Made by a program: the position numbers and the translations under genes. Positions 8,517 to 17,422 of a stretch of 34,765 nt of DNA are shown here, in pieces. Each line of letters starts with the position of its first letter. Positions within the stretch are counted from its first letter, which is position 1. The notes beneath the pieces are model-generated. The model worked only from the letters and a program-made list of their open reading frames with translations. It was not told where the DNA came from and did not search any database. The DNA comes from Chlorobiaceae bacterium (lineage in GTDB: Bacteria > Bacteroidota > Chlorobiia > Chlorobiales > Chlorobiaceae): the NCBI GenBank assembly GCA_013334525.1, contig JAAXXK010000029.1, positions 1 through 34,765 of the forward strand. Direction: 5' to 3'.

Positions 8517-9437
8517 ATGGAACAACCGTGCAGTGAATTTCGCCCGGCAGGCAAAAAAGCCCCCAGTCAGGCAATCGGCCAGGTGCTGATCGAGGCGCTT
8601 CCCTATATCCGTAAATTCGAAGGGAAAACCTTCGTCATAAAGTATGGAGGAGCCGCAATGAAGGAGGAGGGGCTCAGGAACAGCTTTGCCCAGAACGTCA
8701 CCCTGCTCAGGAAGGTCGGCATCAACGTCGTGATCGTTCACGGTGGCGGCGATGCCATTACCAAAACCTCGGCCCGGCTCGGCCTTGAGACCACCTTTGT
8801 GCACGGCAGGCGCGTGACCGACCGCGACACAATCGAGGTGATACAGATGACCCTTGCCGGCAAGGTAAACCAGGACATCGTGCGGCTCATCAGCGATCAT
8901 GGCGGCAAGGCCGTCGGAGTCAGCGGGCTCGATGCTGACACCATCCGTGCCGTGCCCTCCCCGAATGCCGCGCAGCTCGGGTTGGTCGGTGTTGTAACCG
9001 AAATAAATACGGCTTATATAGACCTGCTCTGCAACGCCGGCCTGATACCGGTCATAGCCCCCATGGGATTCGACGGTGAGGGCAATATCTACAATATCAA
9101 TGCCGATGATGCGGCAAGCAGCATCGCGTTGGCGCTGCAGGCCGAAAAGCTTATCTACGTGAGCGATGTCGAGGGCATAAGGGTTGGCGATTGCATCCTC
9201 AAGACCCTCTGCAAATACGATGCTGCCGACTTCATCGAAAAGGGGATCATTTCGGGCGGCATGATCCCGAAAGTGCTTTCCGCATACCTGACGCTCGATG
9301 GAGGTGTCAGGAAGGTGCATCTGATCGACGGACAGCAGACCCACTCCCTCCTGCTCGAAATCTTCACCGATGAAGGTGTCGGCACGCAGTTTGTCATCGA
9401 AATCGAACCATTACAAAAGGAAAAGGATAAATCATAA
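8517..9437 (+). CDS. argB: N-acetylglutamate kinase ArgB
   Basis: ArgB phosphorylates N-acetylglutamate with ATP, usually the feedback-controlled step of the pathway. The 306-residue protein has the amino acid kinase fold. [10 protein letters not shown] (about residues 39-48) carries the phosphate-binding lysine, and [11 protein letters not shown] (about 74-84) is the glycine-rich loop. The N-terminal helix, about 35 residues before the core, is the type found in arginine-inhibited hexameric ArgB enzymes, so feedback inhibition is likely but inferred. Its stop shares one base with the argF start (TAATG). Confidence 0.95.
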   Translation: MEQPCSEFRPAGKKAPSQAIGQVLIEALPYIRKFEGKTFVIKYGGAAMKEEGLRNSFAQNVTLLRKVGINVVIVHGGGDAITKTSARLGLETTFVHGRRVTDRDTIEVIQMTLAGKVNQDIVRLISDHGGKAVGVSGLDADTIRAVPSPNAAQLGLVGVVTEINTAYIDLLCNAGLIPVIAPMGFDGEGNIYNINADDAASSIALALQAEKLIYVSDVEGIRVGDCILKTLCKYDAADFIEKGIISGGMIPKVLSAYLTLDGGVRKVHLIDGQQTHSLLLEIFTDEGVGTQFVIEIEPLQKEKDKS

Positions 9438-10450
9438 TGAGCCAGCACCAGTCTACAAATACAGGCAAACGTGACTTTCTCGGATTTTCCGGACTGGATG
9501 CCGGCAAGATCATCGAATTGTTTGATTATTCGCTGCACATCAAACAGCAGCGATTCGCCAACAGGAACAGCGACGCGTTCAAGCCGATCCGCAACAAGAC
9601 CGTGGCCATGATCTTCAGCAAACCCTCGCTCCGTACAAGGGTCTCTTTCGAGCTGGGCGTCTACGAGCTGGGCGGACATGCCATCAGCCTCGAGGGCAAG
9701 GCGGTCGGCGTCGGCGAGCGCGAATCGGTGGAGGACATCGCCCGGCTGCTTTCCCGTTACAACGACGCAATCGTCGCCCGGCTGCACGAACACGAAGTCA
9801 TCGAAACCCTTGCATCCAACGCCGACATCCCGGTCATCAACGCCCTGACCGACCTTTCGCACCCTTGCCAGGTGCTGGCCGATGCCTTCACCCTCTATGA
9901 AAAAGGGCTCTGGAACGAAGAGGTCAAGGTGGTATTCGTCGGTGACGGCAATAACGTTGCCAACTCATGGATCGAACTTGCAGGCATCATCCCCTTCCAT
10001 TTCGTGCTTGCATGCCCCGAAGGATACCTGCCGGATGAAACGCTCCTTAAGAGAGCGCGAAGCAACGCAAAAGGCTCCATCGATATCGTCCATGACCCCT
10101 TCGAGGCCGTCAAAAATGCCGATGTGCTCTATACCGACGTTTGGACCAGCATGGGACAGGAGGAGGAGATGGCCGAACGCCTCCGCATCTTCAAGGATTT
10201 CCAGATCAACAGCGCCCTTCTTGGTGCTGCAAAGCCGTCAGCCGTAGTGATGCACTGCATGCCCGCCCACCGGGGCCAGGAAATCAGCGCCGAAGTGATG
10301 GACGGACCCCATTCGATCATCATCGACGAAGCGGAAAACCGCCTGCACGTCCAGAAAGCGCTTATGGTAAAGCTCATGAACCATGACGAGTACAGGAAAT
10401 TCCACCTTACCCACCGCCTCAAGAACGCGGCCAATCGACTGAAATCATGA
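9437..10450 (+). CDS. argF: Ornithine carbamoyltransferase ArgF
   Basis: ArgF joins carbamoyl phosphate and ornithine to citrulline. The 337-residue protein has the carbamoyl-phosphate loop SLRTRVSFE near residue 62, HPCQVLADAF near 141 and the ornithine-site motif MHCMPAHRG near residue 274. These identify it as an ornithine and not an aspartate transcarbamoylase. An AAGGA sequence lies in the end of argB, and the start overlaps the argB stop by one base, which suggests coupled translation. It is slightly longer than many ArgF proteins because of an N-terminal extension of about ten residues. Confidence 0.95.
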   Translation: MSQHQSTNTGKRDFLGFSGLDAGKIIELFDYSLHIKQQRFANRNSDAFKPIRNKTVAMIFSKPSLRTRVSFELGVYELGGHAISLEGKAVGVGERESVEDIARLLSRYNDAIVARLHEHEVIETLASNADIPVINALTDLSHPCQVLADAFTLYEKGLWNEEVKVVFVGDGNNVANSWIELAGIIPFHFVLACPEGYLPDETLLKRARSNAKGSIDIVHDPFEAVKNADVLYTDVWTSMGQEEEMAERLRIFKDFQINSALLGAAKPSAVVMHCMPAHRGQEISAEVMDGPHSIIIDEAENRLHVQKALMVKLMNHDEYRKFHLTHRLKNAANRLKS

Positions 10451-10460
10451 GCCCGGCATA

Positions 10461-10907
10461 ATGAACAAAAACCTCAGGCAGAGAAAAATCAGGGAGCTTG
10501 TCGAAAACCAGGAGGTTTCCGGCCAGCAGGAGCTGCTTTTGCTCCTGGAGCAGGCCGACATACGGGTAGCCCAGGCTACCCTGTCGAGGGATTTCGCCGA
10601 CATGGGCATAGTAAGGACGCGCAACGCCGGCGGATACCGGCTTGTGATGCCCGAAGAGGCTTCTGACGACATTATCAGGGGGCTTGTCGGCATGGAGGTG
10701 CTTTCGGTCAAGTCAAACGAAACATCGATCATCATCAGGACCCTGCCGGGTCGTGCCCACGGTGTAGGCTCCTTCCTCGACCGCCTCAGGAGCAACGAGA
10801 TACTCGGCACCATAGCCGGCGACGACACGGTGCTCGTCATTCCATCGACGATAAAGCAAATATCGTCCATCAAATCATATATTCAGAAAAGCCTCTCACA
10901 ACCATGA
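10461..10907 (+). CDS. argR: Arginine repressor ArgR
   Basis: ArgR is an arginine-responsive DNA-binding protein that forms hexamers and represses arginine genes. The 148-residue product has an N-terminal winged helix (about 1-70) with a recognition region around [15 protein letters not shown]. The C-terminal arginine-binding and oligomerisation domain carries [13 protein letters not shown] near residue 112-124. It starts ten bases after argF, inside the operon it probably controls; the predicted operator lies at 6127-6144. No separate promoter is evident. Confidence 0.94.
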   Translation: MNKNLRQRKIRELVENQEVSGQQELLLLLEQADIRVAQATLSRDFADMGIVRTRNAGGYRLVMPEEASDDIIRGLVGMEVLSVKSNETSIIIRTLPGRAHGVGSFLDRLRSNEILGTIAGDDTVLVIPSTIKQISSIKSYIQKSLSQP

Positions 10908-10923
10908 AAACAAGTATCGAAGC

Positions 10924-12129
10924 ATGAGCAAGGAAAAAATAGCGATCGCCTATTCCGGCGGTCTCGACACGTCAGTCATGATCAAGTGGCTGAAAGACAA
11001 ATATGAAGGCTCGGAAATCGTCGCCGTCACAGGCAACCTCGGCCAGACCAAGGAGATCGAGAACCTCGAATCGAAGGCCATTTCGACCGGCGCTTCGTCG
11101 TTCCATTTCGTCGACCTGCGCAACCAGTTCGTCGAAGGCTACATCTGGAAGGCCCTGAAAGCCGGTGCGCTTTACGAAGATGTCTATCCTCTCGCAACCG
11201 CCCTCGGTCGCCCGCTGCTCGCCAAGGCGCTCGTCGATGTCGCCCTCGAAGAGAACTGCACGATGCTGACCCACGGTTGCACCGGCAAGGGCAACGACCA
11301 GGTCCGTTTCGAAATGACCTTTGCGTCCCTGGCACCTCAGCTCAAGGTAATCGCCCCGCTCCGCGAGTGGGAGTTCACATCGCGCGAATCCGAAATCGCC
11401 TACGCCCTGGAGCACAACATCCCGGTATCGGCAACAAAGAAAAGCCCCTACTCGATCGACGAAAACATCTGGGGTATCAGCATAGAGTGCGGCGTACTGG
11501 AAGACCCCATGGTCGCTCCGCCGGAAGATGCCTACCAGATCACCGTTTCGCCTGAAAAGGCCCCCGACAGGCCGACCGTGGTAGACATTGAGTTCGTTGA
11601 AGGACTGCCTGTTGCGCTTGACGGAAAGCAGATGAGCGGCCTGGACCTGATCGTCAGGCTCAGCGAACTCGGCGCGCTGAACGGAGTCGGAAGGCTCGAC
11701 ATGATCGAGAACCGCGTCGTCGGCATCAAATCGAGAGAAATCTACGAAGCCCCTGCGGCCACGATCCTGCACTTCGCCCACCGCGAACTCGAAAGGCTTA
11801 CGCTCGAAAAATCGGTGTTCCAGTACAAGAAGAACATCAGCCAGGACTACGCGAACATCATCTACAACGGAACCTGGTTCTCCCCGATGCGCACGGCTCT
11901 CGACGCTTTTGTGAATGAAACGCAAAAGCCGGTGACCGGCATGGTCAGGATCAAGCTCTACAAAGGCTCCATGACGCTTCTCGGCAGGAACTCGCCATAC
12001 TCCCTCTACAACGAGGAGCTGGCGACCTACACCGAAGCAGATACCTTCAACCACAAGGCGGCAGCAGGGTTCATCCACCTCTACGGCCTCGGCCTCAAGA
12101 CCTTCAACCAGGTCAACGCCGGCAGATAA
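10924..12129 (+). CDS. argG: Argininosuccinate synthase ArgG
   Basis: ArgG condenses citrulline and aspartate with ATP to form argininosuccinate. The 401-residue protein has the ATP pyrophosphatase P-loop AYSGGLDTS at residues 9-17 and the second signature [13 protein letters not shown] near residue 118-130. Length and motifs are normal for the short ArgG family. It follows argR by 16 bases and is closed by a strong hairpin terminator at 12160-12200. It is the last plus-strand gene of the operon; argH, the next step, is 3.7 kb away behind an antiparallel operon. Confidence 0.96.
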   Translation: MSKEKIAIAYSGGLDTSVMIKWLKDKYEGSEIVAVTGNLGQTKEIENLESKAISTGASSFHFVDLRNQFVEGYIWKALKAGALYEDVYPLATALGRPLLAKALVDVALEENCTMLTHGCTGKGNDQVRFEMTFASLAPQLKVIAPLREWEFTSRESEIAYALEHNIPVSATKKSPYSIDENIWGISIECGVLEDPMVAPPEDAYQITVSPEKAPDRPTVVDIEFVEGLPVALDGKQMSGLDLIVRLSELGALNGVGRLDMIENRVVGIKSREIYEAPAATILHFAHRELERLTLEKSVFQYKKNISQDYANIIYNGTWFSPMRTALDAFVNETQKPVTGMVRIKLYKGSMTLLGRNSPYSLYNEELATYTEADTFNHKAAAGFIHLYGLGLKTFNQVNAGR

Positions 12130-12159
12130 GGTTCGATTTACCTTAATGGATCAAATCAT

Positions 12160-12200
12160 AAAAGCCGTCCCGGTTTCTTGCCGGGACGGCTTTTTGTTTT
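12160..12200. terminator. Bidirectional intrinsic terminator after argG
   Basis: A long GC-rich perfect stem (AAAAGCCGTCCCGG / CCGGGACGGCTTTT) surrounds a six-base loop, with T runs on both strands. It ends the arg operon on the plus strand. It can also end the minus-strand operon whose last gene stops at 12246. Confidence 0.9.
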
Positions 12201-12245
12201 GATAACCCACCTCACAAGCTCACTTGAGATGATGAGTAATAATGC

Positions 12246-12575
12246 CTATCGATTGATGATGATCACATCGCCGCGTGGCGGAGGCGGAGGTGGCAGCGGG
12301 CGGTTCTGTCGGTTCTTCAGGCGCTGGCGATCGCGTTTAACCTCTTCCTGGTATAGCTTCAGCCGTTCCTGCTCAGTCCTTTCCTCTTCACGCCTGATTT
12401 TGGCATCTTCCTTCAACTGGAGCTTTTCCATATCCTGGTCATGCTGCTCCCGATTGATCTGCATCTGCTCCTGATCTTTCTGACGCCAGAACTCCGCATC
12501 GGCGAAGGAGTTCTGCGTCGTAAAGGTCATCATGGCAACAAATGCGGCAACAGGCAATATATTCAGCTTGTTCAT
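12246..12575 (-). CDS. Small exported coiled-coil protein with a proline-rich tail, unknown function
   Basis: The product has 109 residues. The N-terminus (about 1-26, ending SFA-DAEFW) is a signal peptide. Residues 27-88 are almost all charged or glutamine (repeated E, Q, K, R), a strong pattern for a single alpha-helix or coiled coil. A run of six prolines and a short hydrophobic end (DVIIINR) follow. GGAGGA stands before the ATG. It is the last gene of a four-gene operon of exported proteins. I do not recognise a family. It may serve as a spacer or anchoring component in the periplasm, but that is a guess. Confidence 0.75.
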   Translation of the reverse strand: MNKLNILPVAAFVAMMTFTTQNSFADAEFWRQKDQEQMQINREQHDQDMEKLQLKEDAKIRREEERTEQERLKLYQEEVKRDRQRLKNRQNRPLPPPPPPRGDVIIINR

Positions 12576-12623
12576 CCTTGTTCCTCCACACGAAATGTTA
12601 ATGGTTTATCCCCTCTCGTTTCA

Positions 12624-13247
12624 TTACACTCCAAGCCCATCGGCGGCTTTTTGTGCTTTCGAGATGTCAACGTTGTTGGCAGAGAGGTATTTGAACAGTT
12701 TTCCTGTTGTGGACACTGCATTACTGGCCACCGCAGGCAGGTTGTTGATCAGGTAGAGGACACCGGGGGCGTCAAAAATACCGATCGCCTTTACGTCGAT
12801 CCTCGAAACCGATCCGACCAGCTTATAGGTTCTCGATACCGCGATCACATATCTCAGGGCTCCTTCAGTGGCGAGCCGTTTCTGGTGATCATCCAGCGGC
12901 CTGTTTTCGGCAACGACACGGTTGAGGCTTTCATCCAGCTCCCTGCCCATTTTTGCCTTCTCATCGTTCGACGCCTTCTTCGCGTCCCCGTTCTCCACAA
13001 AATCGATGGTCGCCTGCCTGGCCGCCAACTCCTCTTTTCCTGCAATAGCCCTTATGAGAAGCACCTGGGCATCGAGATACAGATCAAGTGCGATGCCGCA
13101 ATCGAAGACAACCTGACTGACGTTCGAGCCGCCATTTCCTCCACGAATGCCGACATCGACGATACCCGACAATCCCGGGAATGCCGATGCGGATTGCGCT
13201 GTAACGAACAGGGAACAGATAATAATGGAGAGAGACCTTAGTTTCAT
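12624..13247 (-). CDS. Exported protein of unknown function
   Basis: The product has 207 residues and a clear signal peptide (MKLRSLSIIICSLFVTAQSASA, cut before FPG). The frame is open to 13298, but the ATG at 13247 has AAGGAA upstream and begins exactly with the signal peptide. The mature protein opens with a glycine-rich segment (VDVGIRGGNGGSN). It is then mainly helical and charged, with alanine-rich helices around 150-200 (NNLPAVASNAVS). I see no catalytic motif. It lies 31 bases after the upstream gene in the same operon, so it probably works with the other three exported proteins. Confidence 0.75.
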   Translation of the reverse strand: MKLRSLSIIICSLFVTAQSASAFPGLSGIVDVGIRGGNGGSNVSQVVFDCGIALDLYLDAQVLLIRAIAGKEELAARQATIDFVENGDAKKASNDEKAKMGRELDESLNRVVAENRPLDDHQKRLATEGALRYVIAVSRTYKLVGSVSRIDVKAIGIFDAPGVLYLINNLPAVASNAVSTTGKLFKYLSANNVDISKAQKAADGLGV

Positions 13248-13278
13248 GGTGCGATTCCTTTTTTCCCTTTTTGTTAAA

Positions 13279-14058
13279 TTACCGGACACCTTTGGCATTG
13301 AGTTGTTCTGTCAGCGTGATGGCTGTCTCCTTTGCGGCGATGATCAACGCATTCCTGCTGGCTACGCTTTGATCGGGACCCAATCCTGAAAACTGAACCG
13401 GTCCGACAGAACCGATTTTCCTCGGAATCAGCGGGCTGATATCCCATAGCTGTGCCCTAACCGATACATAGACCCGTTTATTGCCGGTGACTGGATCGAC
13501 ATCCCTGAGGCCGATATCGATAGTTCCTATAGAGAAGTAACGCACGTTGCACTTGCGGGCAGCGGCAAAGACCTTGCTTCTGACCTGGGGAGTCATGTCA
13601 TCGGTAGTGGCGAACTGGGCTTGAATCACCTTGGGATCAGGCCCTCCACCAGTCATCATGACATCTTCATACGCACCGTACTCGATTCCTGCGCCAGTAA
13701 AAACTTCACCCATCGCCGCATCGATATCCTGTGAACTCGTAACCGAATATCGTACATCGTCTTCCCGCCTTACCGTGCTTCCTCCGATGGTCACCTTCTG
13801 CCTGCCGGTAACGACCCCGACTTTTCCGGGAGTCGTATTGACCTGCTCCCTGTAATCGGTCCTGGTGTCGTCGTGCTCAGTTACCGAAGAGGTTTTACGT
13901 GCAAGGAAAAGGAACGAAAAGAGTGAGTTGTCGGACCTCATCGGCATGATCATCCTGGGCGGGTTGCCGCGATTATCGTAATCTCCGGGATCGGCCGCAA
14001 ACGACGGTTTGCCGAAGGCCATTGCTGCGCAAAGGATCAGAAAGGATTTGTATCTCAT
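13279..14058 (-). CDS. Exported protein, possibly of the CsgG/LpoB/FlgT-like fold
   Basis: The 259-residue product has a signal peptide (about 1-21, MRYKSFLILCAAMAFGKPSFA). The second half shows a pattern common to CsgG, LpoB and FlgT-type envelope proteins: a helix (VRSKVFAAARKCNV), then strands YFSIGTIDIGLRD and KRVYVSVRAQLWDI, where a cofactor-free domain repeats 'is there / reports a value' strands, and a long final helix. No lipobox cysteine is seen, so it is probably periplasmic and not a CsgG-like lipoprotein pore. The fold assignment is by eye only and weak. It follows the upstream gene by 14 bases. Confidence 0.65.
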   Translation of the reverse strand: MRYKSFLILCAAMAFGKPSFAADPGDYDNRGNPPRMIMPMRSDNSLFSFLFLARKTSSVTEHDDTRTDYREQVNTTPGKVGVVTGRQKVTIGGSTVRREDDVRYSVTSSQDIDAAMGEVFTGAGIEYGAYEDVMMTGGGPDPKVIQAQFATTDDMTPQVRSKVFAAARKCNVRYFSIGTIDIGLRDVDPVTGNKRVYVSVRAQLWDISPLIPRKIGSVGPVQFSGLGPDQSVASRNALIIAAKETAITLTEQLNAKGVR

Positions 14059-14072
14059 ACTCCGCTCTCTTT

Positions 14073-15302
14073 TTATTTTAATTGATCAAAAATTTTCGAC
14101 GCTTCACGAAACGCCCCTTCAGCTTCGCCGGCCCTGGATGCCGACGCCTTTAACCATCGAGGATCTACTCCTGAAAACTGTTTCGAGGTTTCGTCGAGAA
14201 GTTCGAAGGTCGTTTTCCTGTACTGGGGCCAATCCTCAATCTTCGGGTTATACTTTTTGGCAAGTGTTATGATCTGGGTGTTGTAGATATTTTCATTCAA
14301 AATGTAGCTGGCCGCCTTGACATCCCTGATCTTAAGGGTTCCGAGCACCCTGTAGATTTTTTGCCATGAACTGGGTTCTTCAACGGAGGTTCCCCGAAAC
14401 GCACGAACGGCAAAATCAACTTCATAATCGGCGACAGGCAGATTCAGGTTGAAAGCGTTGCCGTCGGCAAACCTCATCGCCATAACCCTGCCGACAGCTT
14501 CACCCGGACTCCATGGCACGATGGGAACATTATTGTTCGTGGCAATCGAGGTCTCGAGTTCGTTTGCAACAAGATTCACGAATGCTTTCGGAGAGAGATG
14601 CTCATCGCTGAGCTTCGCCAGGGCTTCAGGTTCCAGTTCAACATGTTTGACCTGAAGATGCTTGTTGTAAAGATCCCTGAGCTTCAGGCAGGCAAATTTG
14701 TCTATCCATAAATCGAATGGATTGATACCAAGATCATTGGTGAGATAGATGGTTTTGAACAGATCGAGAAGTTCTGCGTCCGTCAGGCGATCCCGGACAA
14801 TCTCGGAAAATCTCAGGCGCACAGGATATGCGGCAATCAACTGTTTTGTTTTTCTGTCGAAGGCAAGCACGTTGAAATTGAGCCGAAGATACATGACGAT
14901 CTGGTCTCTCAACTCGACATACTCGATATTTTCATAGGTAAGGGCAAAAGCGACAGTGACCTGACTTCCCTGACCCAACCGGCCCAGCTCCGTGCTCAAC
15001 CGGCCGTCCTCTTTGGGACGTAACTTCAGCTTTTGAATGAACACCTTGTTGAGCAAAGGCTGTCCGTTGTCATCCTTGAACTGTTCAACCCTGACACTGT
15101 AAGGGTACAGTTCATTTCTGTTTTCATAATTGCCGGAAAATGCAAAACCGGCAAAAAGCAGTTTATCCTCGGCATGTGCCAGGGCAGGAAGCAAAGAGAT
15201 AAAAAGAGCAATAAATGCGCAGGAAAGACAGACGATATACTGGATTGACTTTTGGCAGCGATACAAATTTCGGGCGGCGGAAGAAATGAGCTTTCTTTGC
15301 AT
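14073..15302 (-). CDS. Large exported protein of unknown function, first gene of the operon
   Basis: The product has 409 residues. A long basic N-terminus precedes a hydrophobic signal segment ending near SLLPALAHA-ED. The start is uncertain: the ATG at 15302 has no Shine-Dalgarno, and a GTG at 15332 is possible too. The mature part has strand-rich sequence early (LLFAGFAFSG, VTVAFALTYENIEYVEL). A block near the centre (ELETSIATNNNVPIVPWSPGE followed by VADYEVDFAVRAFRG) recalls bacterial envelope proteins that sense or bind partners. I know no family for it. It leads the four-gene exported-protein operon and is divergent from argH. Confidence 0.7.
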   Translation of the reverse strand: MQRKLISSAARNLYRCQKSIQYIVCLSCAFIALFISLLPALAHAEDKLLFAGFAFSGNYENRNELYPYSVRVEQFKDDNGQPLLNKVFIQKLKLRPKEDGRLSTELGRLGQGSQVTVAFALTYENIEYVELRDQIVMYLRLNFNVLAFDRKTKQLIAAYPVRLRFSEIVRDRLTDAELLDLFKTIYLTNDLGINPFDLWIDKFACLKLRDLYNKHLQVKHVELEPEALAKLSDEHLSPKAFVNLVANELETSIATNNNVPIVPWSPGEAVGRVMAMRFADGNAFNLNLPVADYEVDFAVRAFRGTSVEEPSSWQKIYRVLGTLKIRDVKAASYILNENIYNTQIITLAKKYNPKIEDWPQYRKTTFELLDETSKQFSGVDPRWLKASASRAGEAEGAFREASKIFDQLK

Positions 15303-15843
15303 AACTATCGAACAAATGAGCGTTACGATCACAAGAAAGGCGTAATTGTGATGGATGAACGTATCTACTGCAAGAAATGCCCGCAGTTAAAATCGGGCAA
15401 CGACCAATACAATACATTCCCTTGATAATTGTAGCTATAATCCCTGTAATAATCAAGCAGATATAGTCATACCTCCTTTACGCCCCGTAATGGGGGCGCC
15501 TTTGTTTAATCGCATATTGCGAGTTTATCGACACAAAACGTATCCGAATGTTCAAGAACCCCGATCACTTGATCAGGCATCATTATCCTGTCATGGAATC
15601 TGTTCTGCCATCCCGATTTCCAGTGTAAAAGCGCTTTTTAAAAGAAACGATCCCCCCATACAACCCCTGTATTCTATGCTATATTTGTGTTGCTTTGTTT
15701 TGTAAAGCTCTTTGCAAGCGATCATAAAAGAGGCTAAAAGAGTAAAGAGGCGAGCTTGTTAATTTCCTCTTTGTATTTGTGTATCTTCCAGCAAAAGTTT
15801 CAAGGGCTCGTCCCGTGTAACCAATCAATCCATTTGCATTACC
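15303..15843. other. Intergenic region between the exported-protein operon and argH (541 bases)
   Basis: It must contain the divergent promoters of the minus-strand operon and argH. It holds a GC-rich hairpin (15480-15500) and, on the minus strand, a perfect AAAGGAGGT followed by ATG and only four more codons before a stop (15453-15479). No ARG box is visible before argH. The part from 15510 to 15843 is AT-rich; no tRNA or known riboswitch could be recognised. Confidence 0.5.
15453..15500 (-). promoter_or_regulatory. Possible leader: hairpin, perfect ribosome binding site and a five-codon reading frame
   Basis: On the minus strand, a hairpin (GCGCCCC / GGGGCG, 15480-15500) is followed by AAAGGAGGT and an ATG at 15470. 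It opens a frame coding for MTISA and a stop at 15453-15455. The frame is the same as that of the downstream exported-protein gene, but closed by stops. Most genes in this window have weak ribosome binding sites, so this one stands out. It may be a leader peptide, or chance. Confidence 0.3.
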
Positions 15844-17232
15844 ATGTCCAATAAAAAGGAACTCCTCTGGCAAAGCCGCTTTTCGCAACCGTTCGATCAG
15901 GAAGCGCTTCGCTTCTCCTCTTCGGTCCATATCGACGGGCTTCTTTACCGTGAAGATATCCAGGGCTCCATCGCCCACGCGACCATGCTTGGCGAAGAGG
16001 GAATCATATCGAATGAGGAGTCTGCCGAAATCGTCAGAGGCCTGAAGATCGTCGAGGATGAGATCTCTTCAGGATCGCTGGTGCCGGTATGGGAGGACGA
16101 GGATATCCATACGGTCATAGAGAACCGGTTGAAGGAGCTGATCGGAGCTGCCGCCGGAAAGCTTCACTCTGGCAGGAGTCGCAACGACCAGGTGGCGACC
16201 GATACCCGCCTGTACCTGCGAAAAAACATCGACAACATCATCGACCAGATCGAACAGATGCAGTCTACCCTGCTGGAAAAAGCGGAACGATACCGCCAGA
16301 CGATCATGTTCGGGTACACCCATATGCAACGAGCCCAGCCGATCTCTGCCGGCCACTATTACATGGCATGGCACTCGATGTTTGGACGGGACGCCGGGCG
16401 ACTTGCCGACCTCAGGAAAAGAGCCGGTGTCTCCCCTCTCGGAGCTGCCGCTTTTGCCGGCAGCACACTCCCGCTAAACACTGCCCGTTCTGCCGAACTG
16501 CTCGGGTTTGAAGAGGTGTTCACCAACAGCATTGACGCGGTGAGCGACCGGGACCTGGTCATCGAGTTCGTATCGGCCTGCTCTGTTATCATGATGCATC
16601 TTTCAAGGTTCTCTGAAGATGTCATACTCTGGAGTACGGCAGAGTTCAACTACCTTGAGATCAGCGATGCCTTTGCGACCGGCTCATCCATCATGCCGCA
16701 GAAAAAGAATGCCGATATCGCCGAACTGGTAAGAGGAAAGACAGGTAGGGTTTACGGGAACCTCATGAACCTCCTGACCATCATGAAGGGACTCCCCCTC
16801 TCCTACAACCGCGACATGCAGGAAGACAAACCCCCGTTGTTCGATACTGCGGAAACCACAGCCCAGAGCCTGTCGATTTTCAGGAGGATGGTTGAAAACA
16901 CCTGGCTCAACGAAGATCGGCTTGCAAAGCTTACCGCCGAGGACCTGAGCCTTGCCACCGAGATTGCCGAATACCTTGTCAAAAAGCAGATTCCGTTCCG
17001 CGACGCACACCGGATCACCGGCAAGATCGTCGCCTATGCCATTGAGCAGGGGAAAACATTGCCGACCATCACCCTCGACGAGTACCGCACCTTCTCCGAC
17101 GCATTCGATCAGGGCATTTACGATGACCTGAAACCGGACGCGAGCGTCAACTCAAAAAAAACCGCCGGAAGCTGTTCGTTCCGATCCGTAGAGCAGCAGA
17201 TAGAGAAAGCGAAAAGCATCATAAAGAAATAA
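15844..17232 (+). CDS. argH: Argininosuccinate lyase ArgH
   Basis: ArgH splits argininosuccinate to arginine and fumarate, the last step of the pathway. The 462-residue protein is of the fumarase/aspartase superfamily. It has [12 protein letters not shown] near residue 110-121, the TPxxG-type helix region [12 protein letters not shown] near 157-168 and the signature [12 protein letters not shown] near 280-291, which contains the catalytic serine loop. It is separated from argCJBFRG by an antiparallel operon, so it has its own promoter. A consensus ARG box is not visible upstream, so its control may differ from that of the main arg operon. Confidence 0.96.
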   Translation: MSNKKELLWQSRFSQPFDQEALRFSSSVHIDGLLYREDIQGSIAHATMLGEEGIISNEESAEIVRGLKIVEDEISSGSLVPVWEDEDIHTVIENRLKELIGAAAGKLHSGRSRNDQVATDTRLYLRKNIDNIIDQIEQMQSTLLEKAERYRQTIMFGYTHMQRAQPISAGHYYMAWHSMFGRDAGRLADLRKRAGVSPLGAAAFAGSTLPLNTARSAELLGFEEVFTNSIDAVSDRDLVIEFVSACSVIMMHLSRFSEDVILWSTAEFNYLEISDAFATGSSIMPQKKNADIAELVRGKTGRVYGNLMNLLTIMKGLPLSYNRDMQEDKPPLFDTAETTAQSLSIFRRMVENTWLNEDRLAKLTAEDLSLATEIAEYLVKKQIPFRDAHRITGKIVAYAIEQGKTLPTITLDEYRTFSDAFDQGIYDDLKPDASVNSKKTAGSCSFRSVEQQIEKAKSIIKK

Positions 17233-17258
17233 AAGGCTGTAAAAAGAGCAGATATCGG

Positions 17259-17300
17259 CAATGCAAAAAAGCTTCCTGAAAAGGTAGCCTTTTTGCATTG
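17259..17300. terminator. Intrinsic terminator after argH
   Basis: A 42-base hairpin has outer arms CAATGCAAAAA / TTTTTGCATTG that are perfect, then two short inner stems with single mismatches and a GAAA loop. Being symmetric, it can act on both strands. Its right half resembles the csmB-type terminator at 26564-26597. Confidence 0.85.
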
Positions 17301-17350
17301 TGAAGCCCGGGGATACCATAACGCAGGAAATTCGGTGTTCCCGTTCTGGA

Positions 17351-17396
17351 ATGCAAAAAGGCTGCCTCAACTTGACTATTGAGACAGCCTCATGCA
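17351..17396 (-). terminator. Intrinsic terminator of the prc/ctp protease gene
   Basis: Read on the minus strand, a 12-base stem (AGGCTGTCTCAA / TTGAGGCAGCCT) with an eight-base loop is followed by a T run and GCAT. It lies just after the protease gene (stop at 17423). It is homologous in sequence to the hairpin at 26627-26665. Confidence 0.8.
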
Positions 17397-17422
17397 AAAG
17401 CTTCGAATGTTTTTCCGCCCGC

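Noticed and set aside
10972-12078. Long open frame of 368 codons opposite argG
   Set aside because: It lies wholly inside argG, and its sequence is a mirror of the coding strand with no family pattern. It is a shadow frame.
15163-15456. Frame of 97 codons on the minus strand near the exported-protein operon start
   Set aside because: It begins with TTG, overlaps the start of the real gene and has no recognisable sequence. The strong ribosome binding site nearby serves a different, five-codon frame.
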